Position numbers and translations under genes: made by a program
Notes under the pieces: generated by a model
Told to the model about the DNA's origin: nothing
The model's input: only the letters and a program-made list of their open reading frames with translations
The model's database searches: none
Origin: Paulownia fortunei
Lineage: Eukaryota; Streptophyta; Magnoliopsida; Lamiales; Paulowniaceae
DNA: 64,000 nt
NCBI GenBank assembly: GCA_019321725.1
Contig: CM033118.1
Span: 6,722,071 to 6,786,070 of the forward strand
Direction of reading: 5' to 3'
Shown: positions 1 to 10,999 of the stretch, piece after piece
How the letters are laid out: each line of letters starts with the position of its first letter
Numbering within the stretch: the first letter of the stretch is position 1

Positions 1-363
1 ATAATGTTCAAAAAAATCAAAATGAAGAAAGTATTAGTCAGCAAATGCCAAACATATTGTATCTAATGTAGGGGAGAAATATTCCAAAGAAATTCTGAGA
101 CTCTGGTTTATACTAGGAGGAAACTTATCAAAATACTACTATTCTACATATTTCTCCTACTACTAACCAATCTCAGAACTTGAGTGACGGTCTCCAAGAA
201 ATACAGGTAAAATCCAGACTTGATCCTATTATTTCATCTATTGAAACATATACAGGTAAAATACAGGTAGATGTTCTAACCAAAGGGCTTTACGGAAAAC
301 AGTTTAATAGCATAGATTCCAAGGTGGCAATGGAAGACATCTTTATGCCAACTTGAGGGGGAG
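1..363 (+). mobile_element. Ty1/copia polyprotein 3' end with polypurine tract
   Basis: Residues translated at about 265-352 read DVLTKGLYGKQF and end in MPT followed by a stop. This is the usual C-terminus of the copia RNase H domain, where the ADVLTKGL motif closes the polyprotein. The stop overlaps a purine-rich tract (TTGAGGGGGAG, 353-363), immediately followed by TGTTGGAAATG, the expected start of a 3' LTR. The sequence upstream (1-260) is frame-broken and only weakly copia-like. The element runs off the left edge of the window. Confidence 0.8.
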
Positions 364-799
364 TGTTGGAAATGTCAAATTTGTTGGGTTTGTGCAATCC
401 TAGGAAATGTATACGCAGTGAAATTTAAAAATTTTCAAAAAACAAAAAACATACATTTTATCAAATGTAATAAAACTAATCCTGGAACCCTTTTGCGATT
501 ACTCAATTGTGCGTTTCTGATACTTATACCAAGAAGGTTTCATAAACTTCTACCTTGATTTACACTCCAACTGATGAAGATGCAAGAAACAATCCAAATC
601 ATTTTGTTTCCACGAACTCCTTCATGATTTTTGAATCCATCCATGAACTACTTTCACGAATCTTGATTCAGAACCCTTCGTGTTGGAAATGGTTCACTTA
701 GAGTTTCAAGTGCTACCCCTCTAAGCATATCCACATGGAAATTTCTACACCATTGAATCTATGCTAGTAGATTCAAAAGGCCTTATTCTACTCTAGAAG
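364..799 (+). repeat. LTR-like sequence, inverted partial copy of the 23831-26060 repeat
   Basis: It starts with TGTTGG directly after the copia polypurine tract, so by position it is a 3' LTR start. From about 400 onward it matches the reverse complement of 25620-26040, including shared blocks such as GGAAATGTATACGC and AAAACATACATT. It stops at about 799, where element A begins. The simplest reading is a copia LTR truncated by the neighbouring gypsy element. Confidence 0.65.
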
Positions 800-2330
800 A
801 AACAACATAGTAATATGGAAATGAAATCAAACAAGTGTTGAATGTAACTCTTAGTCATTCAAAAGACAATATATTTTCACAATAAGCATACTCAAGTGTG
901 TGTGTGTGTGTGTATGAATAGTTAATGCCAGTAGTGATGAAACCATGCATACTTCAAGCAAGTGAAATCCCATAAAACCTCACAAAAACCACTACCCAAT
1001 CTCTAATGGAAGAGTTAAAAATCATAGGTTCTTTCTTTGTTTCTTTGGTACAAATCTCCACTACACCGAAGGCACTACACAAAATTAAAAGGTTTTCAAC
1101 AAAGGCTGTAATGGGGTCAAAGGGTAGTAATGTGGCTAAAAAATAAAAAATACAACAAAGATTCTGAAAACTTCATGGGATTAGACACATAGAGTTTATC
1201 AATGAAAAATTCTCATACTCCACGAATTTCAACATCGGGGTCTATTGTTATTGAATTGGACCCCTCTTCATCATTCTTATTACTTTTACAACATCCCATT
1301 TTAAGTTTTAACTCATAATATTTTTAACACTTTGCAATTTTTTTTTGGGTTTTTTGTTTTTTTATTTTTTTAGAAGAGAAACTCCCTCACACTTATCTTC
1401 TATTCCAACCCATATTTCTTTTGCAAGCCCACCTTGTAAATGGAATGTCTCTTAAGCTCCAAATTATTTTTAGAATAAGGATAGGATAATAGTATATTTA
1501 AACTAGGTAAGAAGATATGGTTGTCATAGAAAAAAGATTTATTTATTAAAATGCTCAAATTGACTCACTATGGAAGATGTTCTCTTGGAACATCACATGA
1601 GGAACAAGTTGATTTAGCCATAGTGCTAAAAAGCTTAATACCTTAATCATTTTTCAAGTGATGCTCCATCAGTCATTCACCTCGACTAACCAAAAGAAAA
1701 AGTTCTAACACTCAACCCCTTCATGTCGAAAAATCAAATGATAATTAAGAACTACCTATTTTGACATGCTTATTTCCACACTGAATAACATAACTATTTG
1801 TACAAAAGATTTGAGTATAATTATTGAAAAAATATATTAACCGAAGAACAACATCAAAGTCCAAAACAACATCCATCATCAATCAAACCACATTATTCGT
1901 GCTTAATTTTAATCATTGAAGTTTGAAGAACATCTACGACTAAAATAAAATTGACAATTCATAAACTTTTGTTAAAAACTTTACAAACTTGTCATGTTTT
2001 GAAAAAAAATAGGGGTGTATCTATTATAGTTATCCTTTACTCTGCCACCTTTTTTTATGGTTTCAACGGGCCCAAAAGAAAACACGCTTGAAAATTTTTT
2101 CAAGAAAAAAAATTAGAAAAACACACATTGAACACACAAGACATGTTATCAACTATCCTCTCCACCAACCTAATCGAGACATTATCTCCAATGTCGAAAA
2201 TAGATAAGAAAGTAGAGTTTAGAAGATATTACCTGGAATGTGACATTGAAAAATAAATCTGAAACAACACAGTATATATACTATTAGTTGAAACCATTAA
2301 GAATAAATTTTACAGGTTGAGAGTCAAATT
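800..2330 (-). other. Element A 3' noncoding region
   Basis: This stretch matches the internal 3' noncoding DNA of element C (31850-33300) in the same orientation and of element B (19010-20700) inverted. No reading frame is conserved among the copies. It contains the shared phrase GGGGTCTATTGTTATTGAATT near 1237. The polypurine tract and LTR expected left of 800 are absent. Confidence 0.7.
896..913. repeat. (GT)n microsatellite
   Basis: A run of nine GT units in the 3' noncoding region of element A. The matching places in elements B and C hold only four or five units, so it expanded here. Confidence 0.9.
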
Positions 2331-2368
2331 CATTTTACATTTTTTACCACTATCCTTATTGGACCAAT

Positions 2369-2960
2369 CCATACGAGCTAATGCTGGATTAGGTTCTAGC
2401 ACATATGTTAGAAGTTGATGAATCAGTTGATCAGGTGTTGGAGTAGAAATAAGAATTCATCTTGCAGACAGTGAAATAAAACCTTTTTCTACAGCATGAT
2501 CTATAAAAGATAGCAAACCATCAAAGAAACCATTAATATTAAGAATATCTACATGTTTCTAGTGAATATTGAGTTGTGCCTAAGAGACAACTTGGAATAA
2601 TTCTTCTAGTATACAAAAACTACCAGGTAGAGTAATAAATGCATCCACATTGTTTATCATGTTAGGCATTTCATCCTAAATATGTGACACTTTTAGCTTA
2701 TCTCCAATGATCATATATGTGATATTCTTTACTGTTAAAGGTTTTGGGGTAAGTTTTAAAACTTTGACTCCTCCTATATGAGCAGATATAGTAACACTCC
2801 CTATTAACCTCAGATTGCCTCCCCCATACACTAAATAAATTTTTCTTTCTGTTAAAGTTCTACCAATGTTATTGGTTGCCCTATAAACTCGCTATTTTTT
2901 CCTGATTTTTTTCCACAAAAGACACAAATACAGTTGAACTTGCTAGTGGAAGATACTTCT
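2369..2960 (-). pseudogene. LOG: LOG-like pseudogene, tandem copy 1 (element A)
   Basis: Read on the minus strand, it shows in order the LOG family blocks: SKFNCICVFCG (N-terminal nucleotide-binding strand), LVYGGGN, GGVKVL, a degenerate catalytic loop PGSFCILEE where LOG enzymes have PGGxGTxEE, then FDGLLSFIDHAVEKGFIS and a C-terminus ending ALARMDWS. LOG proteins release active cytokinin bases from nucleoside monophosphates. There is an early frameshift near EFIG, at least three stops, and the catalytic loop has lost its Gly and Thr, so it cannot encode an enzyme. There are no introns, although plant LOG genes normally have several. This copy keeps a 23-codon C-terminal stretch that element C has lost. 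Confidence 0.85.
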
Positions 2961-3110
2961 ACTTTTTTAAAGTAAGTTATGCAACAATAGAGTAAATATT
3001 ATTCTATTTATTAAAGTGTGAATAGAAAATACATTTATTGCACGTCTTTTTATTTTGTTAGAAATGTTAAAAATAAGGACACAAAGTTTGAAAAAAAATA
3101 ACTACTTGGT

Positions 3111-3702
3111 CCATACGAGCTAATGCTGGATTAGGTTTTAGCACATATGTTAGAAGTTGATGAATCAGTTGATCAGGTGTTGGAGTAGAAATAATAATTC
3201 ATCTTGCAGACAGTGAAATAAAACCTTTTTCTATAGCATGATCTATAAAAGATAGCAAACCATCAAAGAAACCATTAACATTAAGAATATCTACATGTTT
3301 CTAGTGAATATTGAGTTGTGCCTAAGAGACAACTTGGAATAATTCTTCTAGTATACAAAAACTACCAGGTAGAGTAATAAATGCATCCACATTGTTTATC
3401 ATGTTAGGCATTCCATCCTAAATATGTGACACTTTTAGCTTATCTCCAATGATCATATATGTGATATTCTTTACTGTTAAAGGTTTTGGGGTAAGTTTTA
3501 AAACTTTGACTCCTCCTATATGAGCAGATATAGTAACACTCCCTATTAACCTCAGATTGCCTCCCCCATACACTAAATGAATTTTTCTTTCTGTTAAAGT
3601 TCTACCAATGTTATTGGTTGCCCTATAAACTCGCTATTTTTTCCTGATTTTTTTCCACAAAAGACACAAATACAGTTGAACTTGCTAGTGGAAGATACTT
3701 CT
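3111..3702 (-). pseudogene. LOG: LOG-like pseudogene, tandem copy 2 (element A)
   Basis: Same content and same disabling changes as copy 1, shifted by 742 bp. The few single-base differences from copy 1 do not restore the reading frame or the catalytic loop. Confidence 0.85.
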
Positions 3703-3852
3703 ACTTTTTTAAAGTAAGTTATGCAACAATAGAGTAAATATTATTCTATTTATTAAAGTGTGAATAGAAAATACATTTATTGCACGTCTTTTTATTTTGT
3801 TAGAAATGTTAAAAATAAGGACACAAAGTTTGAAAAAAAATAACTACTTGGT

Positions 3853-4444
3853 CCATACGAGCTAATGCTGGATTAGGTTTTAGCACATATGTTAGAAGTT
3901 GATGAATCAGTTGATCAGGTGTTGGAGTAGAAATAATAATTCATCTTGCAGACAGTGAAATAAAACCTTTTTCTATAGCATGATCTATAAAAGATAGCAA
4001 ACCATCAAAGAAACCATTAACATTAAGAATATCTACATGTTTCTAGTGAATATTGAGTTGTGCCTAAGAGACAACTTGGAATAATTCTTCTAGTATACAA
4101 AAACTACCAGGTAGAGTAATAAATGCATCCACATTGTTTATCATGTTAGGCATTCCATCCTAAATATGTGACACTTTTAGCTTATCTCCAATGATCATAT
4201 ATGTGATATTCTTTACTGTTAAAGGTTTTGGGGTAAGTTTTAAAACTTTGACTCCTCCTATATGAGCAGATATAGTAACACTCCCTATTAACCTCAGATT
4301 GCCTCCCCCATACACTAAATGAATTTTTCTTTCTGTTAAAGTTCTACCAATGTTATTGGTTGCCCTATAAACTCGCTATTTTTTCCTGATTTTTTTCCAC
4401 AAAAGACACAAATACAGTTGAACTTGCTAGTGGAAGATACTTCT
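3853..4444 (-). pseudogene. LOG: LOG-like pseudogene, tandem copy 3 (element A)
   Basis: Apparently identical to copy 2 over the whole unit. It is the copy next to the original upstream context: on the minus strand it is preceded by the unidentified conserved segment, as in elements C and D. It is disabled in the same way as the other two. Confidence 0.85.
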
Positions 4445-4590
4445 ACTTTTTTAAAGTAAGTTATGCAACAATAGAGTAAATATTATTCTATTTATTAAAG
4501 TGTGAATAGAAAATACATTTATTGCACGTCTTTTTATTTTGTTAGAAATGTTAAAAATAAGGACACAAAGTTTGAAAAAAAATAACTACT

Positions 4591-5370
4591 ACATGTGAAT
4601 GTACATGTAGTTGTGACTGTGACTCATATCTTTTTCTAGTTTTACGTCCAGTAATGGCTTAAACACCCTCTATGGGTTAAGGATATGCTTCCCATCTAGT
4701 TTTCTTATAAACTGGCAAATAAGGACTTTTAATATCATATTCCCAAGACTATAACATTTATATTTAACCTGGAAGTGATTCCATAAATCAAGAAAAGCAT
4801 GTTGTACTAATCCACATAAATGACTCTTAATTTATGGAACGCATATTGTACTAATCGACATAAATGCATCTCAAGAGTTAATATAATGTCATCTAAACTC
4901 CTTACTCAGTCCATCCATAATGAATTAAATTTTATCTTCTCGATTTTTAGAAATCTTTCCTAAGGAATGACACTTTGTGTTGCAAGTCCATCAAGCACAT
5001 TTATGATAAATTTGCATTTTTTTTGCCCTCCGTTTTTCTAAATTTGTGCTTTTATAAAAATCTGACATGTATCTAGTAAGCAAGTTTGAAAATTAATGTG
5101 AAAACTCACTTGTTGCTCTTATCTTTGCTTCAATTATCCATAGTATGTTCCCTAGGATACCCTTGTTCATAAGTATCCTTAATCTTTCAATCCTGATTTT
5201 ATAAATTTTTAAAATTACATTTTTAAGAAAAAATGAAAATCACTTCTTGAGAGTTAGAAGAATGCCATCCATTTTGAAAAGAACAAGAAAAAAGACTGAA
5301 AAAAAGAGAGAAACATTATATAGAGATTTCGGTTGTTTGAAAAACTGATAAGTTAAACATCAATAGCCAC
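4591..5370 (-). pseudogene. Unidentified conserved coding segment upstream of LOG (element A copy)
   Basis: This aligns with 34080-34880 in element C and 53700-54490 in D. In this copy the frame is badly broken: the cysteine cluster region and the SLDHIILTLEMHS-like block survive only as fragments in different frames. I do not recognise the family. It always sits between the integrase end and the LOG piece. Confidence 0.6.
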
Positions 5371-5399
5371 GGAGTACCATTATCCACCACATAATTGGG

Positions 5400-5600
5400 A
5401 AGGATCCTTATTTTTTATAATTTTTGTAACTTTTGTGGAAAGTGCAAGTATTTTTGAAAATAGTGGGTTAATAAAATGCACACTGTAAGATCTTTGCGAT
5501 GATTTTCTTTATCAAAAAATGACTACCATGTTCTCTTTATGACAATTTTTTTAAAATATACTACCTACCACATTGTCAACACGCATTTTCCATTAGCAAA
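5400..5600 (-). pseudogene. Integrase zinc-binding remnant (element A)
   Basis: The minus strand resembles the integrase N-terminal region of elements C and D, around 35884-36020 and 55540-55680: a broken match to the block that follows GGHF and to the FYWPxLFKDTYTF block. It is an isolated fragment, with no catalytic core beside it, and is followed by the noncoding join seen also in B. Confidence 0.6.
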
Positions 5601-5679
5601 AAATAAAATAGAAAAAAGTAAAAAAATTAAATGGATAAAAAGAAAAGAGAATGAAAATTAGAGAAAGCAAATATGTGAT

Positions 5680-6600
5680 TATCGACTCTCATGGTTGCCT
5701 CTAATCAAGCGCTTAGTTTAATATCCTCTACCCTACATTTTCTCCTTCATCACTCATCAACATATGTTGCCAATGCCACCGTCCATCTAATCAATGTCTT
5801 ATAATTTCGAAGTACCCAAAATAAGTTTGTTTGCTTATACTTGAGTGAGGTCTTTAGCAATGTTGATTAGTGGTATTTCTTTCTCACCCAAATACACACA
5901 TTTAAGATGGTCTAGGATTGGTTTAAGCTCCATTGTAGGTGTCTGCACAGAAGATAGAAGTCTTTCAATAGATATTGGCAATTTAACATAAGAGACATCA
6001 TACCTTGATTTTTTTAGCAATAAATCCAGCCCTGTTACATCATTTTCGACATCCCCATGCATATCTAACTTTGTTTTATTTGAAGGTCTCCATAAGGAGA
6101 TATTTTTGTAGTGTAACCTCCACTCTATTCTTACCAATAAACTCAAGCATTTGTTATGACTTAGGATCAATAATGTCAACTATAGAAATAATATTCACGT
6201 CAGTAGGATATCTCATGGCTTCAAAAATATTATATTTTATAACCTTGCCATCAAACTTCACAGTAAGAGAGTCATCATGAACATCAATCTTATCTTGGAC
6301 TGTCTTCATAAATGGTATAACCAAAAGAATGTGTGTAGGATTGAGCCATGTGTCATCCTCCATCTCAAGAATATAAAATCAACAAGGAAAACTAAATCAT
6401 TCACCTACACAAGAACATCTTCCACAACCCCTACTGGATATGCATTAGGTATATCACCCAATTATATGATAACACCAGTTTCTTTAGAGGTCCTAGATTT
6501 AGAGAAGCATAAATAGAATATGGTATAACATTAATTGATGCTCGCAAATCTAATATTCATTTTTCAAATCTGGTCTTACCAATGGTACAAGGGATAGTAA
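5680..6600 (-). pseudogene. Retroviral-type aspartic protease region (element A)
   Basis: Minus-strand translation at 6363-6154 gives the block DKIDVHDDSLTVKFDGKVIK, nearly the same as the protease C-terminal block of element B (IDIHDDTLTIEFGGEVIKYN). A frameshifted continuation runs to about 5835. The GGCAACC post-pol landmark found in element B occurs at about 5690-5725. The type differs from the PPKYKDxGCPxISC protease of C and D. Stops and frameshifts are present, and the catalytic Asp block is not readable. Confidence 0.65.
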
Positions 6601-7695
6601 AATTACCCAGATCCTTACATTTTTTTAGGAGTTTTCTTTGTAGAACCGCCGAAACATTCTCCTCCACATTTATTTTTTCATCCTCCCCAACCTCTATTTG
6701 TTAGCCAATAGCTCTTTAAAGAACTTAGCATATCAAGTCACCTGCTTGATCGCATTAAGAAAAGGGATGTTTACCTTCGTTTTTCAAAAAGTATCAAGGA
6801 TCTCCTTTTCATGCTCATTTTTCTTAGAATTTGCTAGCCTGCTAGGAAAATGTGGAGATGTTACATAAGTATGAGAGAGAGGTTTAGGATTGGTTATCGA
6901 TTTTGGATTCTCCTTAGGATGAATAGTCTTGTCAAAAAAAGTTCATTTTGAAGAGTTGTGATCGAATTAGCCTCCTTGATTAATTTTCACTTGAAGAAGA
7001 AACATGACACTAAGTGGAAGGATTAGGTTGAGATTGAACATAAAATTTACCTTTTTCATGAGTACGCAAAGAGGTTGTCAATGTTGAAAACGTATTTTTG
7101 ATCTCATTGATGGCTTGTGAAGTCAGGTTATTGGTGTTTATTTGTGCATGTATAAATTCTTGCAAAGTTTCCTCAAGAGATTTTATATGTAGAGCTGGAT
7201 AGGGCTTTTGTGAATGTAGCAGTTGCGCACAATTCTTATCTCACCAACTAAAATTGGGATGATTTCTCCAATGTGGATTGTAAGCTTCAGAATATGGAGA
7301 ATAAAAAGGTTTTTTGGATTGTTCATAACATTTTCTTGTGTTAGAATATTTGGGCATTCATTAGTAGAGTATCCCACAAATTCACAAATGCTACAAACTT
7401 CTTCATCTTGCACAAATCTGTTTTCCTTTACTTTTTTAAGTTTTATGGCCTCAACTTTTCTTGTTAAACTAGCAATTCTAGCATTTAACTCATCTTCTTG
7501 ACTAAGGTAATATTTTCTTTTATTACTATTAGCAAGATTAGATCTAATAGAATCTCTAGAAGAATTAATACTATATCATGATTGAAAGTTTTCTACCAAA
7601 TGATTTAGATATTTTAGGGCTTCATCAAGTTCTTTATCAAGAAAATCACCATCACACATTGTTTTAACAAACTATTTTATTTCAAGAGTCAAACC
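6600..7695 (-). pseudogene. gag pseudogene, 3' part (element A)
   Basis: The minus strand has the zinc-knuckle-like block CSICEFVGYSTNEC at about 7390, with His replaced by Tyr in the CX2CX4HX4C motif. Gag C-terminal and linker sequence matches elements B, C and D. At 7695 it is cut by a chromovirus LTR, and the same gag reading continues at 15458 on the far side. Confidence 0.75.
7691..7695. repeat. Target-site duplication AAACC, left copy
   Basis: AAACC immediately precedes the LTR terminus TATAACACC (from TGTAACACC) at 7696. The same five bases follow the other LTR terminus CATTACA at 15453-15457. Removing 7696-15457 restores the gag sequence seen uninterrupted in element C at about 39590 (AAACCTTTATAAAAG). 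Confidence 0.9.
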
Positions 7696-8987
7696 TATAA
7701 CACCTTTTAACCTAACTGTAGTACCTAAACAAGCACAGTTAGGTCAAGAAATGTTAACTTTTCATCAATAATAGAGTTATGGTTTTAATAAAAGTTCCCT
7801 TTTTTTACTATAAGAGAAAGAACTTGAATTCATTTATTGTTTTATTACATTATAGACACATTATATACATAAATCAAAACTGAGTACATCTGTTTACAAA
7901 ACCATAACAGAGCGATTTATTTAAAAACAAAACAAACTTTTCAAAATAGACTACAAAACAACTCGAAGCATGGCATATGAATAAATTTTTATCCGGTTGC
8001 TCTAGAGACACAGTCAACCTCTAAACCTACACATTTCCACCTACATCACATGAATCTAATGAGCTAAAGGCTCAGTAAGGTGAAACTGATGCAGTAACAA
8101 ATAACATACATACAAGTCACATAAAAAATTTAATACATTATTCAATTTAATAACTTTCATTTATAAATCATTCTTTAACGCCCTTGAAGTGACCAACCTA
8201 ACTAATAGCAATAGACTGTGGTCTTTAAGGCCCTTATTATATTATTAATAATATCATGCTTCATGAACAATGAATGCATCAAACATGACATCATTTGACA
8301 AATAATGACAATTACATTAAAACATGAATAACATTATATGATTCTTGTGACACAGCAAATGAAAGTTTCAACTTAGCTCAAGTCCGCTTTATGCTAAGTG
8401 AAAAGGTCAATCTCTTTGGAAGATGAGATGTGTTAAAGGCCTAACATAATCAAATCATGTATTTTTCACTATCCTTTTAATAAATCACATAATCTATTCT
8501 GATTAAAATCATATACATTTTTCAATCCTTTATAAATAATTCCATATTAATTACATATCCTCAAAAATAATGCACACTCTATATTTTACTACCAATTCAA
8601 GACATTAAACCTTAGGTTAACCACTAAATCACTAATAATTCAAACATAAATATTAGGGCAGTCCCTAAAATATGCACACAATCCAAATTAACATAACGTA
8701 AACTCGGTTCTAACTTAAATTAATTATAATTTTCAATTAAACAAACTAATTGCTATTGTTCACAATCATTCATAGGCACTTCCAATTACAATATAAGCAT
8801 TACAAGTTCAGTAGAAACAAATAAATTAGGCATGTTTTATAAGGCTATCAAATTTTGCTACAAACTAACTTAACTAGCTTGGTTTTGGCTTCAAGTATAA
8901 CACACTTAAGTTTTCAATCATACAAAAAGATACTAAAACATGTAACCATCTAAGATACCATAAATTCATCATAAGAAACATTGAATA
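7696..8987 (-). mobile_element. Chromovirus LTR, minus orientation, left segment (LTR 3' part)
   Basis: This is the reverse complement of about 13262-14799 of the plus-strand LTR, minus a block of roughly 230 bp that is unique to the plus copy. With 14800-15452 it forms one solo LTR inserted in element A's gag and bounded by the AAACC duplication. About 130 bp of LTR is missing at the point where the truncated plus-strand chromovirus interrupts it. Confidence 0.85.
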
Positions 8988-9052
8988 ATCCTGGACATAT
9001 AGCAAAGGATTGCCCAATAGTGTAGGGGAAAGTATAGGGGAGAGTATATGCA

Positions 9053-9560
9053 ATGACACAAGAACAAGCCGATGCAGATGCTTCCGTAGTCATAGATACT
9101 ATTTTAATTTTGGGGATACCTACAATTACATTGATAGATTATGGATCTACGCATTCATTTGCATCACGTGCATTTGTGAAAAAATTAGGCATTACACCAG
9201 ATTTATTAGAAGTAAGGTATAATGTGACTGTTCCATTTGGGGAAGAAATGGATTCCAACCAAATATTAAGGGCTTGTTCTATTTAGATTAGTGATAGGAC
9301 TCTCTATGGAGATCCTGTTATTTTATTGATATCAAATTTTGAGGTTATTCTGAGTATGGATTGGCTTACCAAATATCATGCAATAATTGATTGTAATAAA
9401 AAGATTGTGATTTTTCAGCCACCTGGGGTAGAATAGTTTATGTTTAATGGTATCCCATTCTCACTATCTTTACCAATTATAACTATTTTGAAAGCTCAAA
9501 AAATGATGAATAAAGATTATTTTTTATATTTGGTAAGTGTTCTCGATACTTCAGTCGAAG
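9053..9560 (+). pseudogene. Chromovirus aspartic protease (degenerate)
   Basis: The block LIDYGSTHSFASRAFV matches the chromovirus protease active site, normally DSGATHSF. The middle Ser is Tyr here, which should inactivate it. It continues as MDWLTKYHAIIDC, the conserved GMDWL region. An in-frame stop follows RACSI near 9284. Confidence 0.85.
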
Positions 9561-9565
9561 CATAA

Positions 9566-10960
9566 TTGGAGCTAAAAAATATAGATGTGGTTAGAGAATT
9601 TCTTGAGCTATTTCCAGATGATTTATTGGGACTTTCACCAGATCGAGAGATTGAATTTGTGATTGATGTTATGTCAGGAACTACTCCTATTTCTAAGGCA
9701 CCATACCGAATGACACTAATAGAATTCAAAGAGTTAAAAGTTCAATTGCAAGAATTGCTTGATAAGGGTTTTATTCACCCAAGTTATTCTCCTTGGGGAG
9801 CACCTGTGTTGTTCGTGAAAAAAAGAATGGTACTTTGTGGTTGTGCATTAATTATAGAGAGTTGAATAAAGTAACAGTCAAGAATAAGTATCCATTCCCA
9901 AGAATAGATTATTTATTTGATCAATTGCAGAGAACATCTATATTTTCTAAGATTGATTTGTGTGCTGGGTATCATCAATTGAAGATCAAGGAAGAAGACA
10001 TACCAAAGACTGCATTCCGAACAAGGTATGCACATTATGAATTCCTAGTGATGCCTTTTGGTTTAACCAATGCCCTCACAGCTTTTATAGATCTAATAAA
10101 TAGGGTGTTCAAGCAATATCTTGATAAATTTGTGATTGATGACATTCTAATTTACTCACGTGATAAAGAAGAGCACAAAGAACATTTGAAAATTGTGTTG
10201 CAAGTTCTTAAAGAAAAATAGTTGTATGCTAAATTCAAGAAGTGTGAGTTTTGGCTTGAACAAGTGGTATTTCTAGTTCATGTAGTATCAAAGGATGGTA
10301 TTTCTATTGATCCGAGCAAGGTAGAAGCTGTCATTAAGTGGCCAACACCAACAAATGTACCAGAAGTAAGGAGTTTCTTAGGATTGGTAGGGTACTATCG
10401 ATGATTTGTTCAGGGGTTTTCAAAGATAGCAACTTCAATGATAATGTTGATAAGAAAGAATGTGAAGTTCTTGTAGATCGATGCTTGTGAAAGAAGTTTT
10501 CAAGAACTGAAATATAAATTGACTACAACTCCTGTTATTACCATTCCAACTGGAATTGGTGGATTCGTGGTGTATAGCGACACATCAAAAAATGGTTTGG
10601 GTGCTATTTTGATGCAAAATGGGAAGGTTATTGCCTATACTTCGAGGCAATTGAAGGAATATGAAAAGAATTATCCAACCCATGATTTGGAACTTGTTGT
10701 TGTGGTTTTTGCTTTGAAAATTTGGACATATTATTTGTATAGTGAGAAATGTGAGATATACATAGATCATAAGAGTTTGAAGTACTTCTTTACCCAAAAA
10801 GAGCTGAATATGAGACAAAGAAGATGGTTAGAACTTGTGAAGGATTATGATTCTGTGATCAACTATCATCCTAGTAAAGCGAATGTGGTTGCAGATGCAT
10901 TGAGCAAAAAATCCACATCTTCTCCTTTTGTTATAAAAAAGTTAATATTACTGGATTTGC
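9566..10960 (+). pseudogene. Chromovirus reverse transcriptase and RNase H (degenerate)
   Basis: RT motifs are visible: [54 protein letters not shown] and MPFGLTNA. The catalytic box reads [10 protein letters not shown], with residues before DD deleted relative to the family's [13 protein letters not shown]. Frameshifts lie near 9830 and stops near 10219, 10402 and 10480. RNase H follows with [14 protein letters not shown], a YPTHDLEL block and ADALSKK at about 10895. RT and RNase H would copy the element's RNA into DNA; this copy cannot. Confidence 0.9.
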
Positions 10961-10999
10961 AGAGATTAGAGCTTGAAATTGTACCGAAAGGAAAAAAGT

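Larger units (their letters stand above)
2369..4590. repeat. 742-bp tandem repeat, three copies, each holding a LOG-derived segment
   Basis: The word CCATACGAGC recurs at 2369, 3111 and 3853, giving a period of exactly 742 bp twice. By eye, copies 2 and 3 are identical over their length. Copy 1 differs at about six single bases (for example GGTTCTAG against GGTTTTAG and ACTAAATAAAT against ACTAAATGAAT). Each unit spans from the LOG C-terminus to noncoding sequence upstream of the LOG start. Copy 3 runs into the normal flank at 4591 (ACATGTGAATG). The junction CTACTTGGTCC joins the upstream end of one copy to the C-terminal end of the next. Confidence 0.95.
800..7695 (-). mobile_element. Element A: non-autonomous Athila-like gypsy retrotransposon, main part
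   Basis: Read on the minus strand the order is gag (7695 to about 6600), a distinctive aspartic protease region (about 6600-5835), a post-pol GGC-AACC landmark (about 5690-5725), an integrase remnant (5400-5600), an unidentified conserved segment (4591-5370), a triplicated LOG fragment (2369-4590) and long 3' noncoding DNA (800-2330). No reverse transcriptase is present. The 3' LTR is missing, cut at about 800 against a copia LTR. The 5' part of gag lies beyond a nested chromovirus insertion and resumes at 15458. Element B has the same unusual order, so this is a subfamily and not one random deletion. All coding parts contain stops and frameshifts. Confidence 0.8.

Noticed and set aside
2369..4590. 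CRISPR-like or satellite array
   Set aside because: The 742-bp unit contains LOG coding sequence and belongs to a plant retroelement; there are no short repeats with unique spacers.
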